Shown here piece by piece: positions 47,497-59,441 of a stretch of 64,000 bases of DNA. Source of the stretch: Carposina sasakii (taxonomy: Eukaryota > Arthropoda > Insecta > Lepidoptera > Carposinidae). The position numbers and the translations under genes were made by a program. The DNA lies in the NCBI GenBank assembly GCA_014607495.2, contig CP053159.1, positions 4,471,501-4,535,500 of the forward strand. The letters are read 5' to 3'. Each line of letters opens with the position of its first letter. The stretch's first letter is position 1. The notes below the pieces were generated by a model. It was not told the DNA's origin and searched no databases. It saw only the letters and a list, made by a program, of their open reading frames with translations.

Positions 47497-47588
47497 TACA
47501 GGATGTAACACTGTATGTCAACCGAAATGCTTTGAAAATAGCCGACTATTGAGAATATACCGACTATTGAGAATATACCCTATATATG
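47497..47588. mobile_element. Family P left-end fragment
   Basis: Starts TATACAGGATGTAACACTG and contains AAATGCTTTGAAAATAGCC; then an 18-bp tandem duplication (47543-47578). Confidence 0.45.
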
Positions 47589-48249
47589 TTTGTAATATAT
47601 TAGATAAGACAAATCGCGGCAATAACATGTTAAATCTATACATAAGCCAGGTGTTGTAGATAAACGTCCAAACTTGGAGATCCGAGCTATAACGGCTTAG
47701 CAGCTTTACCCGTAATGGTCACTTTGCTGTTATTGATGTGGGTTTCCTGACGTACTATCCAAACTGTTGTTTACTTGCAAAACTTTATGTGATTATTGAG
47801 ATATGGAAAATGGTTACTTGCGGTCATTGGGTACGGTCATTATTCCTCTATGGGTACGGTAGAATCCGTTACATTGAGTAACTTCCATATGCCTGATTTC
47901 GGAACTAACATTTTTTTATGCAATGACGGAGAAAATGTGGTCATTCACATAGTAACTAGCGCACTATATTTACATAGAACTTTTTTGTTTGTGGTTTAGT
48001 TTTGGTAAGTACGTTCAAAAATAGCGTAATTGCCCTCCTGTAAGGCAAGCCGAAACCTTTTGATGGCTCATAAAGTAATCCTTTACCAATTTAAATTTCC
48101 AGCTATGGTTACCTGGGATAACGGTGCCGTGAAGGAAAGGAAGACAGTAGTTTCGTACGGCCGCTATATGACGGCTCCGTTATACTCGTAAATTATAGCT
48201 TTAGATTTTGCTTGCTTGGAAATAGTTATGTAGATAATAATAAATCGTT

Positions 48250-48345
48250 CACCAACCCGCCTGCCCAGCGTGGTGACTATGGGCAAAACCCTGCCCTGGG
48301 AGGCCTACGTCCAGCAGTGGACTGCAGTAGGCTGAAGAAGAAGAA
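48250..48345 (-). repeat. Family C repeat, 5' part, inverted
   Basis: Inverted partial copy, ending in GAAGAAGAAGAA, the (CTT)n tract of this family. Confidence 0.6.
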
Positions 48346-48504
48346 TAAATCGTTAAGTACCTCAAAATCCTTGCTGCAAATAAATTCTGTTGTACTTACG
48401 TGCACATGGCCTTGTTATTAATACTATAGGTATATGTTGTATGCGAGTAAATGTGGGTAGACCGACGTAGACTAATAATTTGTGTAACTACATTTCGCTT
48501 TGCG

Positions 48505-48518
48505 CCGCTAGATGGCAG
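48505..48518 (+). promoter_or_regulatory. CTCF-like motif
   Basis: CCGCTAGATGGCAG fits the CTCF core pattern CCRSYAGRKGGCRS at every position, in a CpG-rich island (48490-48600). A weaker core (GCGCCACCTG) is at 44059-44068. A 14-base match in 64 kb can be chance; no binding evidence. Confidence 0.25.
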
Positions 48519-49314
48519 TGCTCTCTAATGACGCCATCGCGGCGGTAAATTATTTTTACGACGTCGCGATACGAGGCGTCTGCGGTCTGCTGTATGATTT
48601 TACATGTGGGACTTTTAAATTATATTTTGTATGAGATTTTTATACCGTAAGAGCTATCTATAGTGTATAATATAACTTGTTGCGCGCAATTCTGATTGCG
48701 CTCGTAGCCTCATTCGTAGAGCTACTACGTAGGTGTGCTACGAATCTGTAGAAACATTATTTCTGTACTTCCATTAAGTACAAAATAGTAAATATTTATC
48801 ATTTATCCACTTTTCGGGTCCAATTTTAATATTCGTTTATTTCGATTTTGAATAAAAAAAACTATGTTATATGACCAGGATAACACATTTATGTATAGAG
48901 TACGCTAGGTGGCCACACCTGATGCACTTTTCGGTTGTTTATTTTGATTTTGAATAAAAAAAACTTTCATTCAATCTTCGTACTCGTAGTAATCTGTACC
49001 TAATCATAGATATATAAATTAGGTTTTCACATTATTTAAGTTTATGAGTTCATTAGCTCCAGTTTAGTTGTTAAAATTATCATTGGACCTTGCTAGATAG
49101 AACGTTAAACTAATGGCACGTACATGCAGAGCTGTAAAATGAGTTATTAAGACTGAAACAGCTGTGTCCAGTCTGCTTCAGTACTTTCCTAGATTTATAT
49201 CTTAGGGGTAGAAGTTTAATACTCATTAGGTCACGTGGGATGAAATATCATGCTTATATTTATATGTACCTACCTATAACAGCTTATATTGTGTACAATG
49301 TTATCATTATAACA

Positions 49315-49743
49315 TACAAGGTGTATGTGACAGCCAGGCAAATACTGAAATAGGTACTGAGCAAGTACCATTGTTTTGAGTTATACGACAGCGTTATTAT
49401 TATTTGCAGGAAATGCATTTTTAATTTGATTTGCCGCAATGTTTGCTTTTCGCGCCAATTGTATCGGGCGATACATTGCTGTTTTTTGGATCACTTGACT
49501 CTCTAGTGGGGTTGATTAGTTAATTGACTTTTTTGATCGCAACTTTTTTTCAATCATCCAGATGTAAAATTTTAGTTTCTAAGTCAATATCTAAGCCTTA
49601 CTTAAACGAACTACATAATTTAAATTTTTTTAAATCTGAAATTTTTGGAATTTTCGTGCGAAAATTTTCACTTGTTTTCATCTCAGATTCATGGTCTGAA
49701 GTCACCATATCAATATTTGCCTGGCTGTCACAAACACCCTGTA
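49315..49743. mobile_element. TIR element, family I, about 430 bp
   Basis: Ends are inverted repeats of about 34 bp: GTGTATGTGACAGCCAGGCA at left and TGCCTGGCTGTCACAAACAC near the right end, then CCTGTA. The interior is AT-rich and non-coding. A second copy starts at 63787. Confidence 0.65.
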
Positions 49744-49869
49744 TACACACGGATGTGTTCCCAAAACGTGTAACTAGTGCTGCAGGATCATGAAGGAGTT
49801 TCTGGAGAAGGGGTCAGGTGTAAAAGATAGTCGATTCTTGCGACACGCTCGAAAGGAGATGTAGCTGAT

Positions 49870-50300
49870 GTCATCATCATCATCATTTACAGCCCTAGGA
49901 AGTCCATTGTTGGACATAAGCCTCCCCCAACAACCTACACTCCGACCGGCCGGAAGCAGCCTGCATCCAACCGACGACGCCCGCCACCTTGGCCAGGTCG
50001 TCCGTCCACCTAGCGGGTGGCCTTCCCACGCTGCGTTTGCCGATACGTGGTATCCACTCTAGAACTTTCCGGCTCCATCGGCCACCAGTTCTTCGAGCTA
50101 TGTGCCCTGCCCATTGCCACTTTAGCTTGCTGGACCGTTGAGCTATGTCGGTGATCTTTGTACGTCTGCGGATCTCCTCATTTCTGATTCGATCACGCAG
50201 AGAGATCCCGAGCATAGCTCTCTCCATCGCTCGCTGTGCGATCCTGAGCTTCTTTATGAGTAGCTCATGTATTCTAGTGAAACCCCGTATCTGCACACGT
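49870..50300 (-). pseudogene. RTE-like LINE, 3' end of ORF2 with (ATG)n tail
   Basis: About 130 residues are open on the minus strand: RIAQRAMERAMLGISLRDRI, then KLKWQWAGHIARR, RSVGRPPARWTDDL and LGEAYVQQWTS, then stop. This is the well-known C-terminal end of RTE-type reverse transcriptase ORFs that are abundant in insects and nematodes. The stop is followed by (ATG)n, the usual simple-repeat tail. Endonuclease and most of the RT domain are missing, so it cannot move itself. The open frame runs upstream to 50404 into unrelated sequence. Confidence 0.8.
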
Positions 50301-50559
50301 AATAACATGATAAAATAAGAAGTAAGTATTAGATTTCCCGATATAAACGTTGCCAACACAACATCATGGACAGCATACAAAATGGCAGCCTTGACTAAAT
50401 TCATTCAAACTAGGCATACCCAAAACAACCTGGATACCGTTGTATATGCCATTAAATATAATACTTTTGTTCAGCCGCCTCTAACTGTCCATTTTAAACA
50501 GCGCCAACACGGCTGTAGACTAATGTACTGCCATTAAGCGCTGAAACCGTTGGAAAAAT

Positions 50560-50623
50560 AGTATAACAACACCGGGATTTTTATCCCGGATAATTTCGAC
50601 ATTGTAATGCGGGCGTCCACTAG
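50560..50623 (+). mobile_element. Helitron-like 3' end
   Basis: ATCCCGGATAATTTCGACAT, then GCGGGCGTCCACTAG; the 3' end of the family at 62503, without a head. Confidence 0.45.
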
Positions 50624-51040
50624 CAAATACGGAATCATGGAAGCATAGTCTCTCCTGTCTAGGCATGCCTCTAACCGATTAATTAAATGTAATATGCTAC
50701 TAAAATTCATGTCAGAAATAAGAGAACCGCTGTAAGCGCTGAAAATTGATTAAATAGTCTGTAACAACATTCGGGATGTCTAATTGCAAATACAAAGTCT
50801 CGAGATTAATTAAATGAATATGTATGAACGCTTCAGGAGATTGGGAAAATTGATACGTAAAATACAATCATAAAATTTTTCCCGATTATTGTTTTAACTT
50901 ATATTTGTAGACAGGACATATGTGAAAAAAATAACCTATACATAATAATATACCTAAGCCTACGCGAAGTTTGAAAAATTTTTTTGACATATTGCTCCTA
51001 AATCTCAGAAAAAATTAATGCGTCGACAAAATGAAGGGTT
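50624..51040. other. No recognised feature
   Basis: AT-rich spacer between repeats. Confidence 0.4.
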
Positions 51041-51108
51041 TGAGATCTCCTTTATGATCCAGCAGTTTTAGCTGCCCCATTTCGAGAAAACAGCTGTATG
51101 TACATACC
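51041..51108 (+). repeat. Family B 3' end fragment
   Basis: TGAGATCTCCTTTATGATCC through GAAAACAGCTGTATG; family B 3' end. Confidence 0.4.
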
Positions 51109-51537
51109 TACATACATTGTACATATACATACGAGACCTATACACGTGTCGATCTTTCATAAAATTGCCAATATGGCAGGTTATCTTTTTGTTGCTAGTT
51201 CGATTGGTATAATCTTCATTTTTTTTACTGTGCCAGTTTGAGTCATTACACCTTGAACTCATAACTGAGTTCATTTCAATATTAAACTTGTTATTAACTT
51301 CTTTTGTAGTATGCGTATAATATTACATAATTATAACTTATACTTTTTTCTCATTTAAATATTGAAGTGTTAGTCATGGTGTTAGTAATAATTCTGTTTT
51401 ACTTCTTTTTATATCATGTTTTTGTAATAAACTTAAATTGAGGAGTATATAATAGGTAATTAATAGATCTTGATATTTCGTGATAATTGTTTTTTCATAA
51501 TACTCAGATATTTATTAAAGTAATTTTTATACACTAT

Positions 51538-51755
51538 GGGTGCGCCCACCACCGGGCCCTACACCCTCCACTGACCCTCGGATCTGATAACTCATAACTG
51601 CGAAAACAGGCACTTGCACTAACTACAATCGCCACGAGAAACCAGATCCGAGCACCCAGCATGCAAGACAATACATTGTACCATTCCGAAATCAAAAACT
51701 AGATAAATAATCTACATATATATGTTTCGCCAACAACCGTGGCATCCTCAGTAAT
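51538..51755 (-). repeat. LINE-like 3' region, copy 2 of 3
   Basis: Close copy of 3060-3258, same orientation. It carries the CCACCGGGCCCTACACCC block at 51547 and the CCGTGGCATCCTCAG end near 51738-51753. No coding tail is recognisable next to it. Confidence 0.55.
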
Positions 51756-51796
51756 TTTTATACACGATGAAGGGATTTTTTTTACAAAAATACTAT

Positions 51797-52029
51797 GCTG
51801 ATAAGGGCCATCAGTAGAATACATCAGCTGCATCTCCTGCCGTGCATGTCGTAAGAGTCGACTTAGATAGAAGCTCGAGCATTCTCTCAGGTGATAAGCA
51901 AGCAATTTGTCACTGATCATTTACCTACATCTGCCCCTCTATACTATACGTGGCTGTGGGAACTCTTTTATGACCCTGAAGTTCAGGCTACTCCATAACG
52001 GAAACACAACTGTGTATATATGTATGTAG
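51797..52029 (+). repeat. Family B repeat, copy 4
   Basis: Full-length: GCTGATAAGGGCCATCAGTA through ACAACTGTGTATATATGTAT. Confidence 0.6.
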
Positions 52030-52083
52030 ATGTTGCGGTTCGCAAATCTGATAACAAAACTTCAGTTCAAACTCAAAATTGAA

Positions 52084-52170
52084 CATGTCGCCTCTTAGCA
52101 AGAATAACGTGATATTTTATAAAACATTTCCTTAAGAGATGTCACGTTGTTCTTGTAAAGAGGCGATGTA
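52084..52170. repeat. 30-bp inverted repeat (foldback)
   Basis: TGTCGCCTCTTAGCAAGAAT at the left pairs with GTTCTTGTAAAGAGGCGA at the right; 27-base loop. Non-coding. Confidence 0.55.
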
Positions 52171-52968
52171 CTTAACCATTCTAAAACACCCCAAAGCATT
52201 CAAAGATTTTAACGAGTTTTCCATACGTGGGAAGGTTTAAGTTACGTAATAGGGAATATAAAGGAAGTCAAAATCGGCAGTTTTACGAACTTTAATGACG
52301 AATATAGCCAATTAAACGATTACGTGAAATGAAATTTCGTTTTAATCGTTTCAGATAATTAAAGGGGTGATTCATGATACCGTTATCGGATTAAATTGAT
52401 TAATTTTTGGGTGGCCGTAGTTTATGTTTTGTTATAGTATTGTATTGTTTTCCGAAAGGACTGCATATTGTGACGAGGCGCTCTTGGCAAAAAGAGAGTT
52501 ATTTGAGTATTTCAACTCAATAAAAAATTCAATTTTAAATAATATTATCTAGTAATCTGTTGAAACGAAACTTTATTTATTTATAGGCCACAAGAAATAT
52601 ACTGTCTAATCGAATAAACATCAATAGAAAGTTAAATAATTAATCATAGTTACAACATTTCTACAATAAATACGAGTACTTACCTTATAGAAGTACATGT
52701 TACCTTGTGGAAAATATATTATTGACTGCAGAATTGACTGCCTACACATCACAAAGCCCCTAGAGTCTGTGAATTGAATACTTACATCAAATAAATTCTA
52801 GATTACACGAAACTAGACTACCATCATCCCTTAATTCAATGAGTTTGCTGAAGTTTGGGTGCAGCCTCAGTAGCACACCAGCGGTGTCGTAACCAGCTGC
52901 GCTGCCAACAAAAAGTTAAGTCCCACGGATTTTAATGGAACTGAATAAACTTTCTGTAAATTGCACCT

Positions 52969-53234
52969 ATACAGGATGTAACAGAAAGGGTATGTTAAGC
53001 AAAAAGCTATGCAAATAGCCCATTATAAAGAACCTATTTCCAAAATATGAGACTCGAAATCACATGTGTGTTTTTCAAGATTGTATGAACATTTCTGAGT
53101 TGTTTAGGAATTCTCCATACCATCTGGAAAAATAAACATGTGATTTCGAGTCTGAAATTTTGTGGATAGGTTCCTTTTAGATTGCTATTTACATAGCTTT
53201 TCGCTTAACATACCCTTTTTGTTACACCCTGTAT
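52969..53234. mobile_element. Palindromic foldback element, family P copy 2
   Basis: Full-length copy with ends TACAGGATGTAACAGAAAGG and CCTTTTTGTTACACCCTGTA-type termini; very similar to the copies at 40617 and 62238. Confidence 0.75.
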
Positions 53235-53478
53235 AACTTGTATGACTGTATCACCTCTATGCATTTATCGGATTTATCTCGTACACGCCAAGTAAGTGTT
53301 CGAACATACATACTCAAAATCAGATTTATGTTAGTCTATATTATTGTGATAGTCATGGTACTCGTACCCAAGTAGTATCGGCATTACCACGATAACGAAA
53401 TAGTTAGGACTGGGACTAAGACAAAGTAACTAAGTTCGTCATCGTGACATTTCTACTAATAGGATAAGATCTTATTTA

Positions 53479-53570
53479 GTAGGCGTGTTCAATGACGTGG
53501 TGAAATCTAATCGCTATTGGTTAGAATAAACTATAACGAACGGTCGATGTGAAAGGATGTTATGTTATCT
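53479..53570. repeat. Diverged relative of the 25018 repeat
   Basis: GTAGGCGTGTTCAATGACGT and CTAATCGCTATTGGTTAGAA keep the spacing of the 25018 repeat. Confidence 0.35.
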
Positions 53571-55756
53571 ACGGGCCTTGTATCCTATTGAGTAAGGTCC
53601 TTAGAAAAGAGCTAATTCGCTGGTATACGGGGCCATTAGGCTGATTGCCTAGTAATGTTAACGTAGACTGATTTGGACTGAAGGACTGCCTCTTAACAGA
53701 TTGACTTATACTGCCCGATGGTTCTGCAGTCCTGTAAAAGTTTAACTAATGTATTGAGAGCTTTGGAGGAAAGTTTTATTAAAATTTAGTTTTTCTTTAC
53801 TTTCTGATTTTATTTAATATTTAGATTCAGATAATTCCGTAGTTTTTACGTTTATATCAATAATATTTATAAATGTATCTCTTTTCTCTATGAATAAAGT
53901 TATAAAAACTTTAAAATATCATGAAATGATTTGAGTAGGTACGCAAAAAAATTAAATACTTAAAATGCCAACAGTCCGACACATTGTATATGTAGGTAAT
54001 TGGACAGTAGGTACCTGTAAGCCTAAAATGCAACCGATAGCAAATACAACATTCAAGATGGAACCCAAAAATTATTCAAATCTAATGCATTATCGAAAAA
54101 CCATTTTCAAATGCGACCTTTAGTTCGCAATTTCTTTAAAAAATATCATATTCACGTCTGTAATATGCAACCTGGCACGAGTATGTCTGCATTTACGGAG
54201 CGAGCAGCCGTTGAGAACATTTGGTCCCAGAGCACTGCAAAGGAGGTGTTTACATGCATTTTATACCGTTCACTGGGACATAGACTAGGGGACATGATAG
54301 ATGTCGATTTGTAGGTATCATCTATGCCTTGACTATTGTAGAGTAATGTGGAGTGTTCTTCGTTGTATTTAAATACCTAAAATTACTATTTTCATTAGTC
54401 ATAATATTTTCTTGCTAAGCAGTGATTATTCTTTGCCACTTCTTTGCAATGTTGATACCATGGCCAAGGCCATGCCAAATGGCATGATTTCTATAACTAA
54501 CTCCTAGAGCTTGTCTAATATAAGTACCTACTTAATTGCCAATAAATTCATAGTAAATTGGCAACACGCTTACTCTTACAGACCTTTTATAAAATGGTGA
54601 TGTTGGGATTTTAATTAAAAATGGCAAGAACCACATAAAAATCACGCAACAATAAAACACTAAAGAATGACTGCAGTTCTTGAGTTAAAAAGTGTCCCAA
54701 TGTTTACTCTATCATATTCTCTACTCCCTGCCCGCGCCCTTATCAAGTCGCTACATTTGCGCCGCAGGCGTCGTCAACCTCCTCAAAATATTTACTTGCG
54801 AGGCCACTCCTCACTTTATACCCGACTTTAACTGCAGGTGAAAATTGAAAAAGTTTATGTTACGACCTTTTTTACATCTACAAACGTTATTCCAAAGTCT
54901 AATTGAAGGCGTATTTCTATTTGTGCCGGGTTTTTTAAATCGCAATTCAAATTGGATTTTTAAATTGTAGCAGGAAAAATGGTTTTAATTTGTTAAAATT
55001 GATATAGGTACGGTAGGTACCTATACAAATAGGAGATTGATTGATTATGCCCTTGCAGGCAATATTTTCGTAGAGATTTCGGTGTCGCCCATTGCAAATT
55101 TAGCACTAGTGGACCTACCTAATTATGTAAGTACTTGGAAACACAATTTTACTTAAACTTACTTTTATAAGGAATGACTTACCATGCTACCTCAAGCTTT
55201 CGGAAATTATTCTAGCTAGATATTTAATTTTAGAAATTAATAGAATGCTGTGCTCCACGTAAATAATGTAAGCATTATCATTATTTATCATAGAAGATTA
55301 CCAATATTTTAATACTCTTTAGATAATTATTATGTAGGTACCTAGGTACTTAGCTACCTAATTAATTTAAGTTTAAAGTATTTTGTATTTAAGGGTCTAT
55401 TCGTATTGATGCCGTGCTTAAGATACGGACGCACATACAGACGGTCATAAAACTGATATATTATTGCATCGTCCGCTGAATATAACGAATCGCTTTAGTG
55501 AAAAACTGCAGCGTAAGGAAACTAAATCAAATTTTAAATGGTTTGCGATTTATGACATTTAATATATTTTGTACTCGCTGTTTCCCTAGACTCTAACCAA
55601 CGTTATCTATTTGTAAAACATATATAAATTACAAATAAAACTAGAATATAATAGACAATAGGTAAATATCAAGTAAAGTGGATACTCAATTAAATTAATA
55701 ACATATTTCCTCCGGAAAGATATTTAAACGGCAAAGGGGTTAAATAGCTATACATA
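53571..55756. other. No recognised gene
   Basis: Two nested short palindromes at 54460-54486 (CCATGGCCAAGGCCATG and ATGCCAAATGGCAT). A 67-codon frame at 54111 has no motif. Confidence 0.45.
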
Positions 55757-56169
55757 TACAGGGTGTAAAAAGTCAACGTTGTTATTTTAATATTTTTTTC
55801 TATGTTGTTATTCGATTAATACCTCGTATAGCTATACATATACAGGATCTTTGTAACGCAACGATCATTTTTTTTCTATGGAACCAACCCTGGGTAACAA
55901 ATTTTTTCTTGCAAGCAATGGATTGAATGTTTTTCGTACGTACAAAACTAACATTTTTAAATATTAATATGGTGTCTTAAAAAAAAAGTTAGTTAATTGT
56001 TTCCAGAGGGCTTTATTTAAAAAAAAATGCTGATATTCATGTAACTTTGGACCTCAATATCTTGGAAACCCGTGGTTTCCCAGGGGTGCTTCCATAGAAA
56101 AAAATTATCGTGATGTTACAAAGAATACGAGTTATTAAAAGAACAAAGTTGTCTTTCTACACCCAGTAT
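55757..56169. mobile_element. Long foldback element, family J, about 410 bp
   Basis: Left end TACAGGGTGTAAAAAGTCAA pairs with the right end CTTTCTACACCCAGTATA. Inner arms (TTTTTTTCTATGGAACCAAC / TGCTTCCATAGAAAAAAAT) also pair. The left arm holds an extra ~55 bp, including a second ATACATATACAGGAT, suggesting an internal duplication. No ORF. Confidence 0.6.
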
Positions 56170-56749
56170 AAATGTTTTAATAATAAACAATATACCTACA
56201 GGTGAAATATGTATATTGTAGTAGTTAAATAAAAGTTTGTTAACGAAAAACATTCAAAACAAACATGACTTCGTACCTCTCAGGTATTATTTTTCATCTT
56301 ATCGTATTACACAAATATGATGCAAAACAAACTATAACTCCTCAAAAACTAAGTCTTACGAACTTTCATGGAACTTAGTAAAAATAATAAAACAATGAGA
56401 GAATTATAAAGACACTAGCGCCGCTGTCAGAAGACTTTGTATCTGAAATGTGGTGTGAAATTTCGTCTTTCAAAGCCCTTTTAGTGCAGTTACGTTGGCC
56501 CTTTACTCCTCACCATCAAAGGGAGACTCTTGACGGAAAACAAGAGGAAAGAGTGCAATTAAGAGCCCTTAGGAGAAGCTCAAGAGCTCAAGACGCTTCA
56601 ACACCTTCAAAGTCTGTTTTACCTTAGATTTTTAAAGGGCAGATTGAGTTTAGATTGTAATTGTAAACACGCTGTTTTAGGAAAATTATCGTTGGCATTT
56701 TCTATTGCAGCTCAGGAAAATTATTCTTCCAATTAATATTTGATGCTTC

Positions 56750-56880
56750 CTATTTGTTTGTTACTTCTTCACCCTTTATTTACTTAACCAATCTTCCTGA
56801 CATTTTGCACACATATACACAGTTGGTACGGAGAATGACATAGATTTCTGTAGACCAGAAATACCTATAATATACCACAA
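56750..56880 (+). repeat. Lepidopteran repeat head (Helitron-like)
   Basis: TTTGTTTGTTACTTCTTCAC, TTTACTTAACCAATCTTCC and AGAATGACATAGATTTCTG, related to 16916 and 31725. Confidence 0.4.
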
Positions 56881-57114
56881 TAATTTACAGAATACAAACA
56901 GCGGGACATCCTGTAACAATAAGTTAAAAAGGCCAACATTGTCAGCCCTCTAATAAGATAAAATAAAGATGTCTCAACAAATTACTTACAGGTAAGTATT
57001 CAAACTGGTCCGCTCAAACACACTTCCTTTTTTTCCAAATTAATTAATGCCCAGTCTGATGACTAAATAAACGTAATTAAAACTTTTTGAATTAACTTTC
57101 GCCTGATTTCTTTT

Positions 57115-57330
57115 TTAATTTGGGCTGACTTGCCTAATTCGGTGCGCGACGGGAGGCTGACACACCCCTGACCCTTTGTCAAAGAAAAATACGGATTTGT
57201 ATAGTCCCACCAACTTTACAATAAACTGGTCGGTGTCGACACTGTCATCTATATATTGCCAAACTGAATGTTTTTCCACCTCAGCGGCCGTAGTTTCATT
57301 TTTTGCCATTGCACATATAAGTTTGTAGAT
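57115..57330 (-). CDS. Candidate coding exon with good acceptor, unknown product
   Basis: The minus strand shows a classical acceptor (CTTTTAATTTTTACAG, ending 57331), then an open frame with ATG at 57309 (MAKNETTAAEVEKHSVWQYI and onward) to TAA at 57115, 64 codons from the ATG. Composition is acidic at first (YIDDSVDTDQF) and then mixed, with GC near the coding range. Possible internal donors are TTG|GTGGGA and CAA|GTCAGC. I recognise no domain. It may be a real first or internal exon, or a chance frame. Confidence 0.3.
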   Translation of the reverse strand: MYKLICAMAKNETTAAEVEKHSVWQYIDDSVDTDQFIVKLVGLYKSVFFFDKGSGVCQPPVAHRIRQVSPN

Positions 57331-57754
57331 CTGTAAAAATTAAAAGATTTACAAGGAGAGTGAAAGGTGTGTGCGGAACGAGATATCGGTGACGGCTCCA
57401 GGGATCTAATTTACAGGGCTTTACTTGAATATCGGAAGTTTTAATGGCTATTGTTTTGTATACATCAGTCTTTATTATTTTTTATTAAATATTTGAAAAA
57501 AATCGACTGCATATATTTACTTACTCTTAGTATAGGTACTTATATGTTTTATATCTAATGTAACTTATATAAGAATTTGTAATATATATTGTAAATGATT
57601 TTGTTTTTTTATTTATTAAGGAATTAAAAGGCTTATTATTATTAGTATAGGTACTTATAGTTGGGTAACTTAAGCAAACGATCAATTTTAAAAATCCTCG
57701 TAATGAATTCAATTAAATATCATTGTGTCGTATGGTAGTGCAGAATAACACTAC

Positions 57755-57980
57755 GGTGGTGCCATCACCCTATGTTTATGCGTGGGTATCGTAAGAGGCG
57801 ATTAAGGGTGTCCATGAGATGGGCAGCGGCGGCTCCCGAGTTAACAACATAGTCCAAAAATCACACTGCGGTCACCAAGCCGCCTGCCCAGCGTGGTGAC
57901 TATGGGCAAAAGCCCCTCAGCAATTGCAGTAGCCTTGTGGCGTGCCCTGGGTACTGTGCCTAAGACTGCAATAGGCTGTT
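57755..57980 (-). repeat. Family C repeat, inverted copy
   Basis: Nearly full-length inverted copy with CTGCCCAGCGTGGTGACTAT and GTGGCGTGCCCTGGG. Confidence 0.6.
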
Positions 57981-58465
57981 GTGTGTGTGATAGGTAGGCT
58001 TATACCAACCTTCTGCTATTAACTAACTCCTACTGCATCATTCTAAGCAATATAACAAAAATCATTAGGTACTACATATTTTATACAGAAACTTTTATTT
58101 TTTACTTAAACCCTTGCAAAATTATTGTAGACGTACGTATACCTGCTTATTTAGGTGGGTTATAAAAGTGTCCACTATAAGTAAATGTTTGTGAAAAACT
58201 AAAGGTCCTTCACCTGTCCAGTTTGCACCGCTCAGTGGCTTTACGACTCATTACTTCCGAGCGACGTGCCGATCAAACTTGCGCATTACGCATGTTGGAC
58301 ACATCAATTTTCAGGGTTCCTTTTTGCATTAGACAGGTGGCTTCAACAGTTTTATACTTGTATAAGTAGTTATATTTCATTAGAAAGAGGCTTGAATAGT
58401 TTTATGCTCGCTGGTCTAGGAGTATGGTTATTACGGAACCTATTTCCAGTGCCTATTGGAGGGTA

Positions 58466-58530
58466 TGTAAAGTTGTTGGCCTCTGATGTCTTCGGACTAT
58501 GGGAGTAAGGGAATTGAGAGTGCGAGTACT
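58466..58530 (+). repeat. Body fragment of the 18949 SINE
   Basis: Matches the CGGACTATGAGAGTAACGG...GAGAGTG part of that SINE body; the tRNA head is absent. Confidence 0.4.
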
Positions 58531-59027
58531 TTGCCCAGCAGTGGGACAACACAGGTATATATGGGTCAAAAGTCGTGGCAATTGGGTAAACATCTAATTT
58601 ATAATTATAATCTAAGAACTTATTCTAATCCTGAAGATGCCACGGGTGTTGGTGATACATAATGTCGATTAACATTATCTATCTATACATATATTAAAAT
58701 TGTAACGGATCGATGTTTGTGCACGCCAAATAATTAACAGGGTCAGAATGTGGTAAGAGCGGTATACTGAACCGATTTCAAAAGATGCATCTGGCACATT
58801 GCCTTCGCTATTTGTCAATAACCTAACCTAACCTATCGTGACAGGTGAACCCTGCATAGTCACCCTTCTCTTTAACATCCGCCATCTTCAGGCTACCGGT
58901 TTTTATCCCGGAAATGAAGTTGCCCAATGTTTTTATCCCGCCCAAACCATATCATGATAATATCTTTTCATGACACCATTTCGAAATTCGACCATTTTGA
59001 AATGATCTTCTACGTAGGCCACGACAT

Positions 59028-59124
59028 ATACATATATTAAAATTGTAACACGATGTTTGTGCGCTAATCTCAGACGGAGATTTCGATGCAGTCGCGGTCC
59101 CACTTAACATATAGCGTCCACTAG
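59028..59124 (+). mobile_element. Helitron-like element, internally deleted
   Basis: Head CATATATTAAAATTGTAACA and tail GCGTCCACTAG as in 62503-62699, but about half as long. A head-only fragment lies at 58682-58728. Confidence 0.5.
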
Positions 59125-59160
59125 TTAATTAATATTTTCGGATTAGTAGCTATGTATATT

Positions 59161-59275
59161 TGCATGCTAGGTGCTTGGATCTGGCATCTCGTTGCGACTT
59201 TAGTGGTTTGTGTTACGTGATCATGATTCGGCAGATCTGAGGGTCAGCGGGGGGTGTAGGGCCCGGTGGTGGGCG
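59161..59275 (+). repeat. LINE-like 3' region, copy 3 of 3 (diverged, inverted)
   Basis: Opposite orientation to the other two copies; more diverged and shorter, but keeps the GGGTGTAGGGCCCGGTGGTG block near its end. A possible outlying piece (GATGCCACGGGTGTTGG) lies at about 58635. Confidence 0.45.
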
Positions 59276-59370
59276 TACCCTTGATGGAAATAGGTAAACA
59301 TCGTTTAATTGGCGAGATGAAAATTATGATGTATGTACAGTTGATTATGTAAGTATTGCGAGTTATCTTC

Positions 59371-59441
59371 CTTAATCGCCTCTTGTGATCCCTACGGGTA
59401 GGCATAGGTGATACTATTCTCCTATGCGACACCACACGGCT
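59371..59441 (+). repeat. Family C 3' fragment
   Basis: CTTAATCGCCTCTTGTGATC through ACACCACACGGCT matches the 3' end of family C with several changes. Confidence 0.4.

Noticed and set aside
53240..53291. MHLSDLSRTRQ frame ending at CAA|GTAAGT
   Set aside because: Short and directly beside a MITE; no acceptor or conservation evidence.
56970..56991. MSQQITY first exon before a perfect CAG|GTAAGT donor
   Set aside because: Only seven codons; such combinations arise often by chance in 64 kb.
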